64,000 bases of DNA. Source: Gimesia maris. Lineage in GTDB: Bacteria; Planctomycetota; Planctomycetia; Planctomycetales; Planctomycetaceae. Position 1 is the stretch's first letter. Each line of letters begins with the position of its first letter. A program made the translations under genes and the position numbers. The notes below the pieces were generated by a model, which was given only the letters and a program-made list of their open reading frames with translations, had not been told where the DNA came from and did not search any database. Of this stretch, positions 39,811 through 50,037 are shown one piece after another. The stretch spans positions 2,309,001 to 2,373,000 of the forward strand of contig NZ_CP042910.1 of assembly GCF_008298035.1 (NCBI RefSeq). The letters are read 5' to 3'.

Positions 39811-40728
39811 TTAATATTCGCCGATGACTTTGCCATCGTTGATCAGTCCCAGGTACTCATAGGTTTCCGAGCTGATATTTTCACTCAGAAAGCTGATGCG
39901 TCCATCACCGAACAGGAAGTGGCAACCGCCGACGTGTGCACTGCTGGCGGCACCATCGGTTGCGCCTGCATTGTTGATCAGGAAGTTGCCGTTCGCGGAA
40001 GTTCTCAGACCATTGTCAGAACGGGTTCCGCGGGCACCGATCCAGATACCACCATTGGCGGCTCCCTGGGTGGTCCGTTCTCCGGCGAGAAACGAGTTGC
40101 TGGCACCGTCGGTAAAATCACGGAGACTGTTTCGAGAGTTTCCGTAGAACGCACCTTTGTAGGTGGTCGTTGCACCGCCGGTGATAGGGCCGTCGCCGTC
40201 CCAGTCGGTTCCCACAACTGCCAGGTAATTGGATTTCCCGTAGGAACCGCGGTCGGAGTTGATACCGCCCATCGGGTCAGAAGGACAGATAAAGGCGGGC
40301 AGAATGGTTTTTGCCAGGGTGGTTGTGCCCACGGTGGCAGTGGTGTCGTCCAGCCAGTGCACGCCGGCACCGTTGCCGGTGGCACCGAACATGCGTGTGG
40401 AAATACTGTTGTATAAGTTGGCCTGATCCATGAAGGGGAGAATATAGGTTCCCCAGGCGATGCCCAGCCCGTTGGTGGCTCCTAGGTTGGGTGCACCGCT
40501 GGACAGACCCTGGTACATCATCGGGAAGACACGGTGTGTATCATGGTAGTTATGCAGCGCCAGACCGATCTGTTTCAGGTTGTTCTTGCATGTACTGCGA
40601 CGTGCTGCTTCGCGAGCCTGCTGAACGGCGGGAAGAAGTAATGCAATGAGGATGGCAATAATGGCGATCACAACTAAAAGTTCGATCAAAGTAAAGCCGC
40701 GTTTCTCGTTCCGTTGAGTCATTCTCAT
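39811..40728 (-). CDS. DUF1559 protein with prepilin-type N-terminal domain
   Basis: 305 residues from ATG 40728 (ATG 40722 also possible). [47 protein letters not shown] is the DUF1559 start, split here into motif and helix, and the end GGCHFLFGDGRISFLSENISSETYEYLGLINDGKVIGEY is typical. Unlike the copies at 1793 and 58793 it is a single gene ended by its own terminator with no lipoprotein partner. Confidence 0.95.
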   Translation of the reverse strand: MRMTQRNEKRGFTLIELLVVIAIIAILIALLLPAVQQAREAARRSTCKNNLKQIGLALHNYHDTHRVFPMMYQGLSSGAPNLGATNGLGIAWGTYILPFMDQANLYNSISTRMFGATGNGAGVHWLDDTTATVGTTTLAKTILPAFICPSDPMGGINSDRGSYGKSNYLAVVGTDWDGDGPITGGATTTYKGAFYGNSRNSLRDFTDGASNSFLAGERTTQGAANGGIWIGARGTRSDNGLRTSANGNFLINNAGATDGAASSAHVGGCHFLFGDGRISFLSENISSETYEYLGLINDGKVIGEY

Positions 40729-41488
40729 AATAAGTACACGTTCCTTTAAAATAGAGGTTAACAAGCACAACCCAAGTGCTCAATCTGTGCTCAGAATGGG
40801 TAAAAAAAGAGGAACTGTTTCATCTGCCGTGCTGATGAAGTGCTCCGGAAATGTGCGTTACCAGTGCGGTATCAATCTGAAATAATCATCAAAGCTCAAA
40901 GCGGCTGATGGAATGGAACCCGTGCGACTTTAACAGGGGCGTCCCCACCTGGTCGAACCAGCCTGCAGGAATTGCAAGATTGCGAATTGGAACCTGAAGG
41001 CGGCCTGGGGTGGCTGGCAGACTTCGCCCTGAATCGAATGCTGTTCCCAGCAAGGCAGAGCGATCAATCGCTGCGGCACTCAACGAGCCGTTCATAAATA
41101 AGTGTAGTTATGTGTATTTTGGAAGGAGCTTAGCACTCCAGCTACCAATAAAATCGTACGGAAATAAAATCATTTACCGATAAATTCTTAATTTGATCAA
41201 AATATCTTAAAGATCGGGTGTAGAGGAGAGAGAAGAGTGGCGTCAGGTTCACTGGTGGTGAACGCGTACACGTGGGGTGTAAGAGGTTTGGGACTGGTAT
41301 GCTGTGACCTGGCCAGCAGGGGGTTGAAGTAGCGAGGAACACGAAAACTAGTGATGCTTCGCTTAGTCTATGAGAGACTGACTTCGTTGCGTCTGACTAA
41401 AATAGTGAACCTCCTGACGCTCGGGCCAGATCGAGTTTCTATTCTTGAGGATTCTTTCAATGCAAGATTCCGTTGAAACTGCTTGACC
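40729..41488. other. Intergenic region between the DUF1559 gene and the kinase gene
   Basis: No convincing gene. Short minus-strand open frames (near 40889-41095 and 41142-41342) lack ribosome sites and family features. A hairpin GTTCAC-loop-GTGAAC occurs near 41248-41264. Confidence 0.4.
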
Positions 41489-44400
41489 CTACGGAGCTTT
41501 CATTGCCGGTGGCTTCGTTTTGAAATCGCTTTCAATCTTGCATTTCGGCAGGGCTTTTTGCAGGTCGGCAATGCCTTGAGAGGTGACTTTGGTTTCTCGG
41601 AGATCGAGATTCTCCAACTTCTTCAAACTATAAAGGTGTTGCAAACCTGCATCGGATACGGGCGTTAAATCAAGTCTCAAATCCCGGAGATTCTTTAAGT
41701 CCTGCAGATGCTCAAGCCCCGAGTCAGTGATCTTGCAGTTGGTAAGATCCAGTTTGCTGAGGCTCTCATGCTTAGTAAGTTGTTCCAGCCCTGTAGTCGT
41801 GATTCCTGTGCTTGATAATGTGAGAGATTCTAATTGCTTCATGCCTTGCAGGTGTTTCAATCCCTCGTCCGTGATTTTGGGGACAAGATGAGCAAAAAGT
41901 TTCTCCAGTTTTGTCAGACCTTCAATGTATCCCAGACCTGTATCATCGACTTGTGAATTGAAAGATATATTTAGTGAGGTCAGCTGTTTCAAATCCCCCA
42001 TGGCTTTCATACCCGAATTGGTAATGGCCGCACGGTTCACATCAATGGTATGCAATCTCGGCAGATCCTTGAGGTGACCAAGTCCTTCCCCTGTGATCTT
42101 AGTTTTTGACAAACGTAAAACTCTTAAATTCTGGAGCCCCCTGAGATGTAAAAGTCCCTCATCTGTGATGTTTGTGTAATCCAGAAATATTTCTTCTAAA
42201 TTTTGCATCTGCCTGAGATATTGAAGTCCTGTATCACTGATTGATGTAGACTCAAGAAATAAGTACTTGAGAGTTTTCAGCTTTGCCAGACGTTGCAGAT
42301 CGTGGTCTTCGAAACTCGCATTCTTCAGGCTTACAGAATTAAATATTACAGGCTCGGTTGGCAACTCTTCGATCTTGTAATTTAATTTAAAGCCGATGCC
42401 AATGCCTCCACCCATTCCAATCACCCACTCAGCAATCTCACGGTCAGTCATGGGTGAGTCGCTTGTCATGATTGGCTTCGTTTCGAAATCGCTGACAATT
42501 TTGCAGTTCGGCAGGGCTTTTTGCAGGCTGGCAATGCCTTGGGGGGTGACTTTTGTCTTTTGGAGTTCAAGAGTCTGCAACATCTTCAGGCCGGAAAGAT
42601 GTTTCAAGCCTTCATCAGTGATTGGCGTTGAATCTAAACTCAATACCTTTAGATTCTTCAAGTCTTTGAGATACGCAAGGCCGGAATCAGCTATCTTGCA
42701 GTTACTGAGACCGAGTACAATCAATATCTTTAGACCGTGAAGATGTTGCAGGTCCACATCACTGATTGACGTTGATTCTAAACCCAATATCTTTAAATTC
42801 TTCAAGTCTTTGAGATGCCCAAGGCCAACACCGTCGATTTGTGTATTAGTGAAAGATAACTTCTCAAGCTGTTTCATGTCTTTCAATTGCTCTACACCAG
42901 AATTGGAAATTGCGGTGCTGCCAACATAAAGAGTTGTCAGGCTTGGCATGTTCGAGAGGTAACCGAACCCCTTATCAGTAATTTGTGTACCGATTAAACT
43001 AATATAGTTTAACGGGATGTCTTTCAGATATTGAAGTCCCGTGTCACTAACGAGAGTATTTTCAAGATTCAATTTCGGTAGGGTTTTCAATCCAGCCAAG
43101 CGTTTCAGATCGTCGTCTTTCACGCTCGTGCCTTTTAGGTCTAAAAAGTTGATGACAAACGGTTCGGTTGGCAACTGTTCGATCTTGGTGATACTCTTAC
43201 CGCCGGTGTTTACCCACCCGCCCATTCCAATCACCCACTCGGCAACCTCACGTTCAGTCATGGGTTTTTCGCTTGCGGTGGATGGCTCAGTCACCTGTAA
43301 CTCATCATCCACCTTCACCCATTTGGCACCGACGATCTTGCCATCATGGCCATTGCCGGAAGCGTCTTTGAGAATATCTCCGCTGCCTTCGTCGAAGTGG
43401 TAAAGAGCCAATGTGTTTTTGTCGGTTTCAAAGTGGTCCGTTGGTGTGAAGTCCTCGGTGTAACGGGCGATGTTGGAAAAACGCACTTCATCGATGGAGC
43501 CTTTGATTGGAGGGCCTTTATACCGATTTCCAATGGTAATGAACTCATCTGTATGAATATTTGATCCAGTGAAATTCATTTCTCCTTTTTTGTGACCATT
43601 CACATAAATTTGTGCAACATTCCCTTTGTAAGTGACTGTGATATTGGTTCTTTTCCCAAATTCGACTTTGGAATTGGTTTGCAGCACTTGGAATTGACCA
43701 TTATTCGAAACACTCGTAGACCATTCTTTTTCTTTTCCCTCAGCTTTTGAATAACCGATACCGAAGCTGGTCAAACTGGAACCATTTGCAATAAACCTTA
43801 GTGGTCTATTAGAATTCTCATCAATGGTGACCCATGCTTCGACTGTCAAGTCGCCTGCTGTTTCATGTTTCAGAGGTAAAACGACACGATCGGAATCGTT
43901 TTGGAACCGTAATGCAGAATGCGATTTCGCTGGGGTACCCGCAGATGGCATCTTCTTCTCAGCCACTGCCAGCGGAACCATACTACCCTGCAACTCATCT
44001 TCCACCTCCACCCATTTGGCACCGACGATCTTGCCATCGTGTCCGTTGCCGGAAGAGTCTTTCAGCACATCACCTGTGCCTTCATCGAAGTGGTAGAGAG
44101 CCAGTGTGTTTTTGTCGTTTTCAAAGTGGTCCGTTGGTGTGAAGTCTTCGGAGTAGCGTGCGGTGTTGGAAAAACGTACTTCGTCGATGGAACCTTTGAA
44201 ATTCTGGTTTGACACCCATCCAATGGAAAAGGGCCCATCTGTTAGGATATCTAATTCTTTGAAATTCATCTTTCCTTTTTTGTGACCATTCACATAAATT
44301 TGAGCAACATTACCTTTGTATGTGACTGCAATATTGGTTCTTTTCCCAATTTCGACTTTGGAATGGCTAGGCATAAGTCTGAATTCACCATTATTCAGAA

Positions 44401-46969
44401 TGGTCGAACCCCATTGTTGATTATCTCCCCTACTCGATGCAAGACTGAGAAAGAGACCATGCCCTTCTTTAACATTTGTAATATAAGTTGATGGTTGATT
44501 AGAATTCTCATCAATGGTGACCCATGCTTCGACTGTCAAGTCGCCTGCTGTTTCATGTTTCAGCGGTAAAGCCACATGATCGGAGCGGTTTTGGAACCGT
44601 AATGCAGAATGCGATTTAGCTGGAGTACCCGCAGATGGCATCTTCTTCTCAGCCACTGCGAACGGCACCATTCTAACCTGCAACTCATCATCCACTTTCA
44701 CCCACTTAGCACCAACAATCTTGCCATCATGTCCGTTGCCGGAAGAGTCTTTCAGCACATCGCCTGTGCCTTCATCGAAGTGATACAACGCCATTGTGTG
44801 CTCATCGCTTTCAAAGCGATTCTCTGGTGTGAAGTCTTTGGTGTAGCGGGCGACATTGGAAATGCGAACTTCATCAACAATGCCGGGGAAGAATTCGGCG
44901 CCGTCTCTATGACAACCGATAAAAAAAGACTCACCTGGATAAAATTCTTTTAAATTAATTTCACCGTCGGTTTCAGAATATGATCCATCAGTGTTTCTTT
45001 TCATACGCGTTGTATTCAATTTTTTTCCATTCAGGAACAGACTCAATCGCTTTCCATCATAGCAGACTGCAGCGTGAAATCCTTCCGATGGTATTGGTAT
45101 GTATTCTGTTCTTAGAAACTCGGCATATCTATCTTTTTTATTTTGGTCGTTCTCAACATATATTTCGAGTTTCACTCTTCCTTTCACTAATTTGACGTTT
45201 AGATTCAGGGGTAATCTCGCCAGCCCAACCGGGGAATCCGGCCATTTACTATTTCTCGAGTCTCGCGGGATTATAAACGCCTCCAGCGTCAGCGGATGGT
45301 TAGCAGTATACTTCGGTAGGTTTACCGCAACGTAGTTCGTCTTCCCATCAAACTCCAATGCATAGTTACTATTTTGGGAAGGGGGTATTTTCTCAGCCAC
45401 TGCCAACGGTTCCAACCGAACCTTGATCGTCTCTTTGCCACCCGCTTTTACAATGAACTGTTTTGTGAATGTTTCGAATCCGCCTTTGGTCACTTGTAAT
45501 GTATGTGTCTTCTCATCCGCCACCACTTCAATCGGCTCTGTACCTTTACCCGTCTTGATGGTGATTTTCTGTTGCTCATCAACGGAAACCACCGCCCCCG
45601 CCAGTTCGGGCTGGTCGACTTCCAGAATGATGGTCCCTGCCGCAGTGTCTACTTTCAGTACGATTCCAGCTATTAAAATGAGTGAAGCCAGCACAACGCC
45701 CGCAATAATTCCACCCCGTTTTCCGATGGACTGCTTTCGCTTTGCTAACGGTTGATAGCTGGTGCCACCCAGCGTGTGATTCAAAAAGCCAGAAGTGAGG
45801 CTCTCATTTTGAGTATCCGTCAACGGTTTCTCTGCCTTCATGGCATCCGCTGACATGACAACAGTTGGACTGGATGCCATACGCTGTGATTGCAGAAACT
45901 TGTGTAACTCTGGATCGGATGGCTCTGTCGCAACAGTCGAGGAAGACTTCATCTGAATACAATTGTCAATGGCGACAATGACTTCACTCATCGACTGAAA
46001 ACGATCTTCCGGCTTCTTGGCAACCATCTTCTGAAACACGGCATCCACATCCTGAGAAATGAGGATGTGCTTGCCTGTCAGGGTAGGGATGGGGTCGTTC
46101 TGATGAGCCATGATTCGGTTGACCATGGTGCTTCCACGGTAAACTGATTCCCCTGTGAGCAGGTAATACAGCGAACACCCTAAACTGTAGATATCGGAAC
46201 GGGCATCGGCTGTGTGCGTATCCTTTGCCTGTTCGGGAGCCATGTAATCGACGGTGCCCATCACTGAGCCATCTTGTGTCAGCTGCGTCGCTGGAATCTC
46301 GTGGGCTTCGTCTTCAATCCGAGCCAGCCCCATGTCCAGAATTTTGATGGTGCCATCGTTGTCCAGCAACATATTGGCGGGTTTAATATCGCGGTGAATG
46401 ACACCTTTGTTATGGGCAAACTCCAGGCCCTTCGCCGCCTGCAGAATATAATCGACGGCGACATCAACCTCCAGCACACCCTGTTTTTTCACAACCGCTG
46501 AAAGGTCAATCCCTTCCACATACTCCATCACAAAGTAATGCACGCCATTGGCTTCATCGGCATCATAAGCGGCAACGATGTTGGGATGGGTCAGCTTGGC
46601 GGCTGCTTTGACCTCACGATGGAATCGCAGGATAGACTGTGTATCTCTGGTCATCGCAGCGGGCAGAGTTTTGAGGGCGACTTGCCTTTCCATACGACGG
46701 TGTTCAGCCAGGTAGACGTCCCCCATTCCGCCAGCACCGATTTTATCCAGAATGAGATAATTGCCCAGCAGCAGCCGGTCGCCTTTGCCCTGATAAACCA
46801 GCTGGACTTGTAGCTTGGTGACTTTTTTGTGCTTCACCAGCAGCTTGCCCAGCTCTTCGGCAGACTCCGCTGCAGGAGATTGCGACTGTTGAAAGGCAGT
46901 GATCTCCACAGCGGAGATAACACCACTTTCATCCAACTGAGATATAAATTTTTCCAGGGTTATCGACAT
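41489..46969 (-). CDS. Giant Ser/Thr protein kinase with LamG-like and leucine-rich repeats
   Basis: 1826 residues. Kinase domain about 70-335: glycine loop GAGGMG (78-83), Lys100, HRDIKPAN (Asp194, Asn199), DMG in place of DFG (212-214) and APEQ. Then a linker, one membrane helix (420-438), a PEGA-like domain (445-525), three tandem LamG-like repeats (about 540-760, 790-990, 1015-1225), and two blocks of about 24-residue leucine-rich repeats (1270-1490 and 1520-1815), each block opening with the motif M-T-[ED]-R-E-[VI]-A-E-W-V-I-G-M-G-G. The repeats lie outside the cytoplasm, the kinase inside. It looks like a cell-surface receptor kinase; the ligand is unknown. It stands alone, about 500 bases from the next gene. 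Confidence 0.92.
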   Translation of the reverse strand: MSITLEKFISQLDESGVISAVEITAFQQSQSPAAESAEELGKLLVKHKKVTKLQVQLVYQGKGDRLLLGNYLILDKIGAGGMGDVYLAEHRRMERQVALKTLPAAMTRDTQSILRFHREVKAAAKLTHPNIVAAYDADEANGVHYFVMEYVEGIDLSAVVKKQGVLEVDVAVDYILQAAKGLEFAHNKGVIHRDIKPANMLLDNDGTIKILDMGLARIEDEAHEIPATQLTQDGSVMGTVDYMAPEQAKDTHTADARSDIYSLGCSLYYLLTGESVYRGSTMVNRIMAHQNDPIPTLTGKHILISQDVDAVFQKMVAKKPEDRFQSMSEVIVAIDNCIQMKSSSTVATEPSDPELHKFLQSQRMASSPTVVMSADAMKAEKPLTDTQNESLTSGFLNHTLGGTSYQPLAKRKQSIGKRGGIIAGVVLASLILIAGIVLKVDTAAGTIILEVDQPELAGAVVSVDEQQKITIKTGKGTEPIEVVADEKTHTLQVTKGGFETFTKQFIVKAGGKETIKVRLEPLAVAEKIPPSQNSNYALEFDGKTNYVAVNLPKYTANHPLTLEAFIIPRDSRNSKWPDSPVGLARLPLNLNVKLVKGRVKLEIYVENDQNKKDRYAEFLRTEYIPIPSEGFHAAVCYDGKRLSLFLNGKKLNTTRMKRNTDGSYSETDGEINLKEFYPGESFFIGCHRDGAEFFPGIVDEVRISNVARYTKDFTPENRFESDEHTMALYHFDEGTGDVLKDSSGNGHDGKIVGAKWVKVDDELQVRMVPFAVAEKKMPSAGTPAKSHSALRFQNRSDHVALPLKHETAGDLTVEAWVTIDENSNQPSTYITNVKEGHGLFLSLASSRGDNQQWGSTILNNGEFRLMPSHSKVEIGKRTNIAVTYKGNVAQIYVNGHKKGKMNFKELDILTDGPFSIGWVSNQNFKGSIDEVRFSNTARYSEDFTPTDHFENDKNTLALYHFDEGTGDVLKDSSGNGHDGKIVGAKWVEVEDELQGSMVPLAVAEKKMPSAGTPAKSHSALRFQNDSDRVVLPLKHETAGDLTVEAWVTIDENSNRPLRFIANGSSLTSFGIGYSKAEGKEKEWSTSVSNNGQFQVLQTNSKVEFGKRTNITVTYKGNVAQIYVNGHKKGEMNFTGSNIHTDEFITIGNRYKGPPIKGSIDEVRFSNIARYTEDFTPTDHFETDKNTLALYHFDEGSGDILKDASGNGHDGKIVGAKWVKVDDELQVTEPSTASEKPMTEREVAEWVIGMGGWVNTGGKSITKIEQLPTEPFVINFLDLKGTSVKDDDLKRLAGLKTLPKLNLENTLVSDTGLQYLKDIPLNYISLIGTQITDKGFGYLSNMPSLTTLYVGSTAISNSGVEQLKDMKQLEKLSFTNTQIDGVGLGHLKDLKNLKILGLESTSISDVDLQHLHGLKILIVLGLSNCKIADSGLAYLKDLKNLKVLSLDSTPITDEGLKHLSGLKMLQTLELQKTKVTPQGIASLQKALPNCKIVSDFETKPIMTSDSPMTDREIAEWVIGMGGGIGIGFKLNYKIEELPTEPVIFNSVSLKNASFEDHDLQRLAKLKTLKYLFLESTSISDTGLQYLRQMQNLEEIFLDYTNITDEGLLHLRGLQNLRVLRLSKTKITGEGLGHLKDLPRLHTIDVNRAAITNSGMKAMGDLKQLTSLNISFNSQVDDTGLGYIEGLTKLEKLFAHLVPKITDEGLKHLQGMKQLESLTLSSTGITTTGLEQLTKHESLSKLDLTNCKITDSGLEHLQDLKNLRDLRLDLTPVSDAGLQHLYSLKKLENLDLRETKVTSQGIADLQKALPKCKIESDFKTKPPAMKAP
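43295..43987 (-). repeat. Tandem repeat unit (LamG-like), copy 1
   Basis: 693-bp unit inside the kinase gene. It shares long identical stretches with the next unit; for example the bases at 43808-43873 and 44498-44563 are identical. Codes for one LamG-like repeat ending ALYHFDEGSGDILKDASGNG. Confidence 0.8.
43988..44677 (-). repeat. Tandem repeat unit (LamG-like), copy 2
   Basis: 690-bp unit, in register with copy 1. A third, more diverged copy of the repeat start follows from 44678. High similarity between copies suggests recent duplication or gene conversion. Confidence 0.8.
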
Positions 46970-47495
46970 CGCTGGCGCACTAGCACGAAAGTGAACTGAA
47001 CAAATGGGTTACGTATAGCTACTCTACTGAAATCATTGATTAAAACAAAGCTTTATTTACGGCATTATTGTGCATTAAGGACCTGTTCGCGATACTGGAC
47101 AGAGTGCGTGTATACGAATGTTCTGAATTTCAGGGTTGTCTATCATAACCTGAGGATGAGTGCTCGAATCCTGTTGTCGCTGGTGGAGCCTCTCATCAGG
47201 CGTTATTTTAAGGCTCTCCGTTACTGCGTCTACCACCGCGGTATCCCTTCGGAGAGGAGGAGTAGAGCGAATAAACGGTGCAACATCCTGCCCTGGGGAC
47301 CGCGATCAAACTCCAGGACAGACCTCGGGAAAAGGAACGATTCCTGCACCTGACACTGATTTTGCTCTCACACAGAATTGCTGTTTCATTCTTGTTCGCA
47401 GCCCTTACACTATCTATTAGTGAGTCAAATTTTTTTTCGTATGGTTCTCAATGAATCATCGTATCACCGCGTGTTATGGATGTCAGGAAGAGGTT
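46970..47495. other. Intergenic region, no gene seen
   Basis: No gene. A stem CTCTCCG...CGGAGAG around 47213-47256 is visible but matches no known element. The last bases before the PQQ gene carry its ribosome site (AGGAAGAGG). Confidence 0.4.
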
Positions 47496-48863
47496 ATGCA
47501 TTTCACTTATCAATTGACCGTGCTGTTCGTCGTGCTGGCCGTGGGGCAAACCTGCCTGGCCGAAAACTATCCTCAGTTCCGGGGCGCGCATTCCAATGCC
47601 GTCTCTGCCACGCCGCTGCCCGTCAACTGGTCGGATGAGGCAGGAGAACAAACCAATATTCGCTGGAAGAAGCCCCTTGAAGGCGAAGGCTGGTCGCAGC
47701 CCATAGTCTGGGACAATCGCGTTTACATGACGGCTGCGGTGCCCTCCCATCCAGTAAAGAAAAACAGCGCCCGGCCGGAATCCAATAGGGGTGATTACAG
47801 CCGCGATCGTAACGATCTGGTTAACGTGTTGTATCAATACCAGGTCGTCTGTCTGGATGCTGCCAGTGGTGAGACGCTCTGGAAGAAGACAGTGAAAGAA
47901 GGTAAGCCGCCGTTGAAGCGGCACAACACCAACACCTATGCCACGGAAACGCCGGTCACAGACGGGAAGCGCATATACGCGTACTTCGGCATGAACGGCG
48001 TTTATTGTCTCGACCCGAACGGCGACGTGTTGTGGCAGAAAGATCTGGGCGTGTATGAGATGCGGGCCGGCTGGGGCACGTCGAGCTCGCCGGTGCTGTT
48101 TGAAGACAGGCTGTTCATTCAGGTTGATAACCAGGAGCAGTCGTTCCTCGTGGCCCTGGATACGAAAACCGGAGAGGAAATCTGGAAGGTCAACCGTGAT
48201 GAAAAGTCTCAATACAGCAGCCCCATGATCTGGAAGAATTCGTTGCGGAATGAACTGATCGTGGGGGGGACCGTCTATCGTGCTTATGATCCTGCGACGG
48301 GAAAGTTACTCTGGACGCTGGATATGAACAAAGGGCGTTCGTCGGCGACCCCTGTTGCCGTCGGCGATCGGCTGTTCATCGGCAATGAACTGCGTAATCG
48401 TGGCGGCGATGATGACGGAGGCGGGCGGCTTTACTCCATCAAACCGGGTGGCGCGGGTGATATTACTCCGCCGGGTGACGTCAGGCAGGGAACGTTCGTG
48501 GAGTGGCGGATAGACGGTTCCGGCATTCAAATGGCGTCGCCTACTTATTTAGCTGGCAACCTGTATTTCTTCGAACGTCGCCGGGGCATCATTCGTTGTG
48601 TCGATATGGAAACGGGGCGTCTGGAATACGAAAGCCGCGTTCCGGGAGCCCGCGCGTTCTGGGCGTCCCCCTGGACCGACGGCAAACATCTCTTCGCGCT
48701 GGATTCCAACGGCAACACCCACGTCATCGCGGCCGGTGACGAACTGAACGTGGTGGCCGTCAACAAACTCGACCAGCAGGCCTGGGGCACCCCCGCCATC
48801 GCCGACGGCAGCATCTTTATCCGCACCGTCGACAACCTGTATTGTATTGATGCAGGTCGGTGA
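47496..48863 (+). CDS. PQQ-like beta-propeller protein
   Basis: 455 residues from ATG 47496 (an upstream in-frame ATG at 47451 adds 15 without a signal peptide). The signal peptide ends near VGQTCLAEN. YPQFRGAHSNAV opens the propeller; repeats such as VVCLDAASGETLWKKTV, VYCLDPNGDVLWQKDLG and VALDTKTGEEIWKV are PQQ-type blades like those of BamB. It is exported and of unknown function. A 3'-end fragment of a close copy of this gene lies at 51267-51397. Confidence 0.88.
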   Translation: MHFTYQLTVLFVVLAVGQTCLAENYPQFRGAHSNAVSATPLPVNWSDEAGEQTNIRWKKPLEGEGWSQPIVWDNRVYMTAAVPSHPVKKNSARPESNRGDYSRDRNDLVNVLYQYQVVCLDAASGETLWKKTVKEGKPPLKRHNTNTYATETPVTDGKRIYAYFGMNGVYCLDPNGDVLWQKDLGVYEMRAGWGTSSSPVLFEDRLFIQVDNQEQSFLVALDTKTGEEIWKVNRDEKSQYSSPMIWKNSLRNELIVGGTVYRAYDPATGKLLWTLDMNKGRSSATPVAVGDRLFIGNELRNRGGDDDGGGRLYSIKPGGAGDITPPGDVRQGTFVEWRIDGSGIQMASPTYLAGNLYFFERRRGIIRCVDMETGRLEYESRVPGARAFWASPWTDGKHLFALDSNGNTHVIAAGDELNVVAVNKLDQQAWGTPAIADGSIFIRTVDNLYCIDAGR

Positions 48864-48891
48864 ATGGGGGGATTGGTGAAGTGATCTGATT
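48733..48891 (+). repeat. Direct repeat, 3' end of PQQ gene (copy 1)
   Basis: About 159 bp, running from inside the last PQQ blade to beyond the stop. It matches 51267-51425 without gaps (offset 2534) at roughly 90 percent identity; coding changes are mostly synonymous. Confidence 0.85.
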
Positions 48892-48938
48892 CCTTTTCTA
48901 CACTGACTGAAACGGTAATCAATGAAAGGTCTCGATTG

Positions 48939-49118
48939 ATGACACGCTTGCAATTTAAAGGTATCGTTGTTGGCGGAATACTGTTTTTAGCTGGTTCAAT
49001 ATTGTGGGGAGGGCCGTTGGTGGGCCTGCAGGTTCCATCTTACCTTTATTTGCCATTACTGGTGATTATCATTGTCGCCTCTTTGTATCTCGTCATTTCG
49101 GATAGACTTGAGAAGTGA
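48939..49118 (+). CDS. Small membrane protein with two helices
   Basis: 59 residues from ATG 48939, with AAAGG nine bases upstream. Two hydrophobic segments (FKGIVVGGILFLAGSILWG and YLYLPLLVIIIVASLYLV) with a short loop. No family recognised. It lies between the PQQ gene and the unknown gene at 49251 on the same strand. Confidence 0.55.
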   Translation: MTRLQFKGIVVGGILFLAGSILWGGPLVGLQVPSYLYLPLLVIIIVASLYLVISDRLEK

Positions 49119-49250
49119 TTTCAATACAGGAAAGGTGGAATCGTGGGCTGACTTCTTTTCACTTCAGGCTGAGATTGTGACAAGTGAGAAATGATCTGTT
49201 ATTGTTTCAGCTTATGTCCCAGATTCCGAAAGATAACAGGGAGTTAATTT

Positions 49251-49991
49251 GTGATCTCTCAGCAAGACATCGAAGCCAATTTTTTTGATATTGAGACTAT
49301 TACAAGCGATATTTTGAAGTCCCAGGATATCGTTCCTGCTTTTAAATTTCTTTATTACTTCATGCCAGATCCTCTTTCTCAGAGGGATTTGCTTTTAGTG
49401 ACTGACGGGTATCACAATGATCAATTTGCACAGTCCCTATTGCTGGCAGTTGAGCAGTTAGATGGAGGCCAGAGTGTCTTGTCGAAACATCAGATTGACA
49501 TCCCAAACGAATACAACTTTACTCATTTGTTATTGGTTCCCCCTGATTTTCACAGCTACTTTAAGGGAAGGTTAGATGAGGAACGCAAGGAGCTCTATCT
49601 AGTTCTTCCGATCCATAATTGTGAATATTCAGGAAGTGAATTAAAAGAATTGTTTGTTGAGATGAGGCATCATACGAACCCCGCATTGGATTGGCGAAGA
49701 GTCATAACACCGAAGGCCCTGCTCAGGTTTGAAAATCCGAGGACACAAGGAGGTGCTGGCAGCTCGAGTGGAGTCCCCGTAAGCTTTACGATGATTGATC
49801 AGGAAATACGAAACCTTAACGGCGTCGAATCAGGTTTTATGGAAGTGTTTGGTTTTCGTGATGATTATGTTGAGATACAGTCACCAAACCAGGATGTATA
49901 CACGTTGCGAAGTCAGTACGACGAGGAAGCGCGAACGATGAGTCAAAAAGAAGTGATTATCGCCGTTTGGGAGTTTCTTGTGCAAGAATAA
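49251..49991 (+). CDS. Hypothetical protein, 246 residues
   Basis: GTG start with AGGGAG (49238-49243) seven bases upstream. No signal peptide or membrane helix. A central stretch, LVLPIHNCEYSGSELKELFVEMRHHTNPALDWRRV, faintly recalls the suppressor-of-fused domain, seen in bacterial immunity-type proteins, but the match is too weak to name. Base composition is more AT-rich than the PQQ gene. It sits just upstream of the REP-like palindrome with the IS110 element. Confidence 0.6.
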   Translation: MISQQDIEANFFDIETITSDILKSQDIVPAFKFLYYFMPDPLSQRDLLLVTDGYHNDQFAQSLLLAVEQLDGGQSVLSKHQIDIPNEYNFTHLLLVPPDFHSYFKGRLDEERKELYLVLPIHNCEYSGSELKELFVEMRHHTNPALDWRRVITPKALLRFENPRTQGGAGSSSGVPVSFTMIDQEIRNLNGVESGFMEVFGFRDDYVEIQSPNQDVYTLRSQYDEEARTMSQKEVIIAVWEFLVQE

Positions 49992-50008
49992 AAGGTGACA
50001 GGAAAAAA

Positions 50009-50019
50009 AAAGGGGTCAG
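50009..50019. repeat. Left fragment of a REP-like palindrome split by IS110
   Basis: AAAGGGGTCAG. Joined directly to 51231-51259 it gives a perfect palindrome with 16-bp arms and an 8-base loop (AATAAAAC). Confidence 0.8.
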
Positions 50020-50037
50020 CGACTGTCTTGGATTATG

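Noticed and set aside
41142..41342. Open frame of 66 codons on the minus strand upstream of the kinase
   Set aside because: No start signal; composition is that of non-coding DNA.
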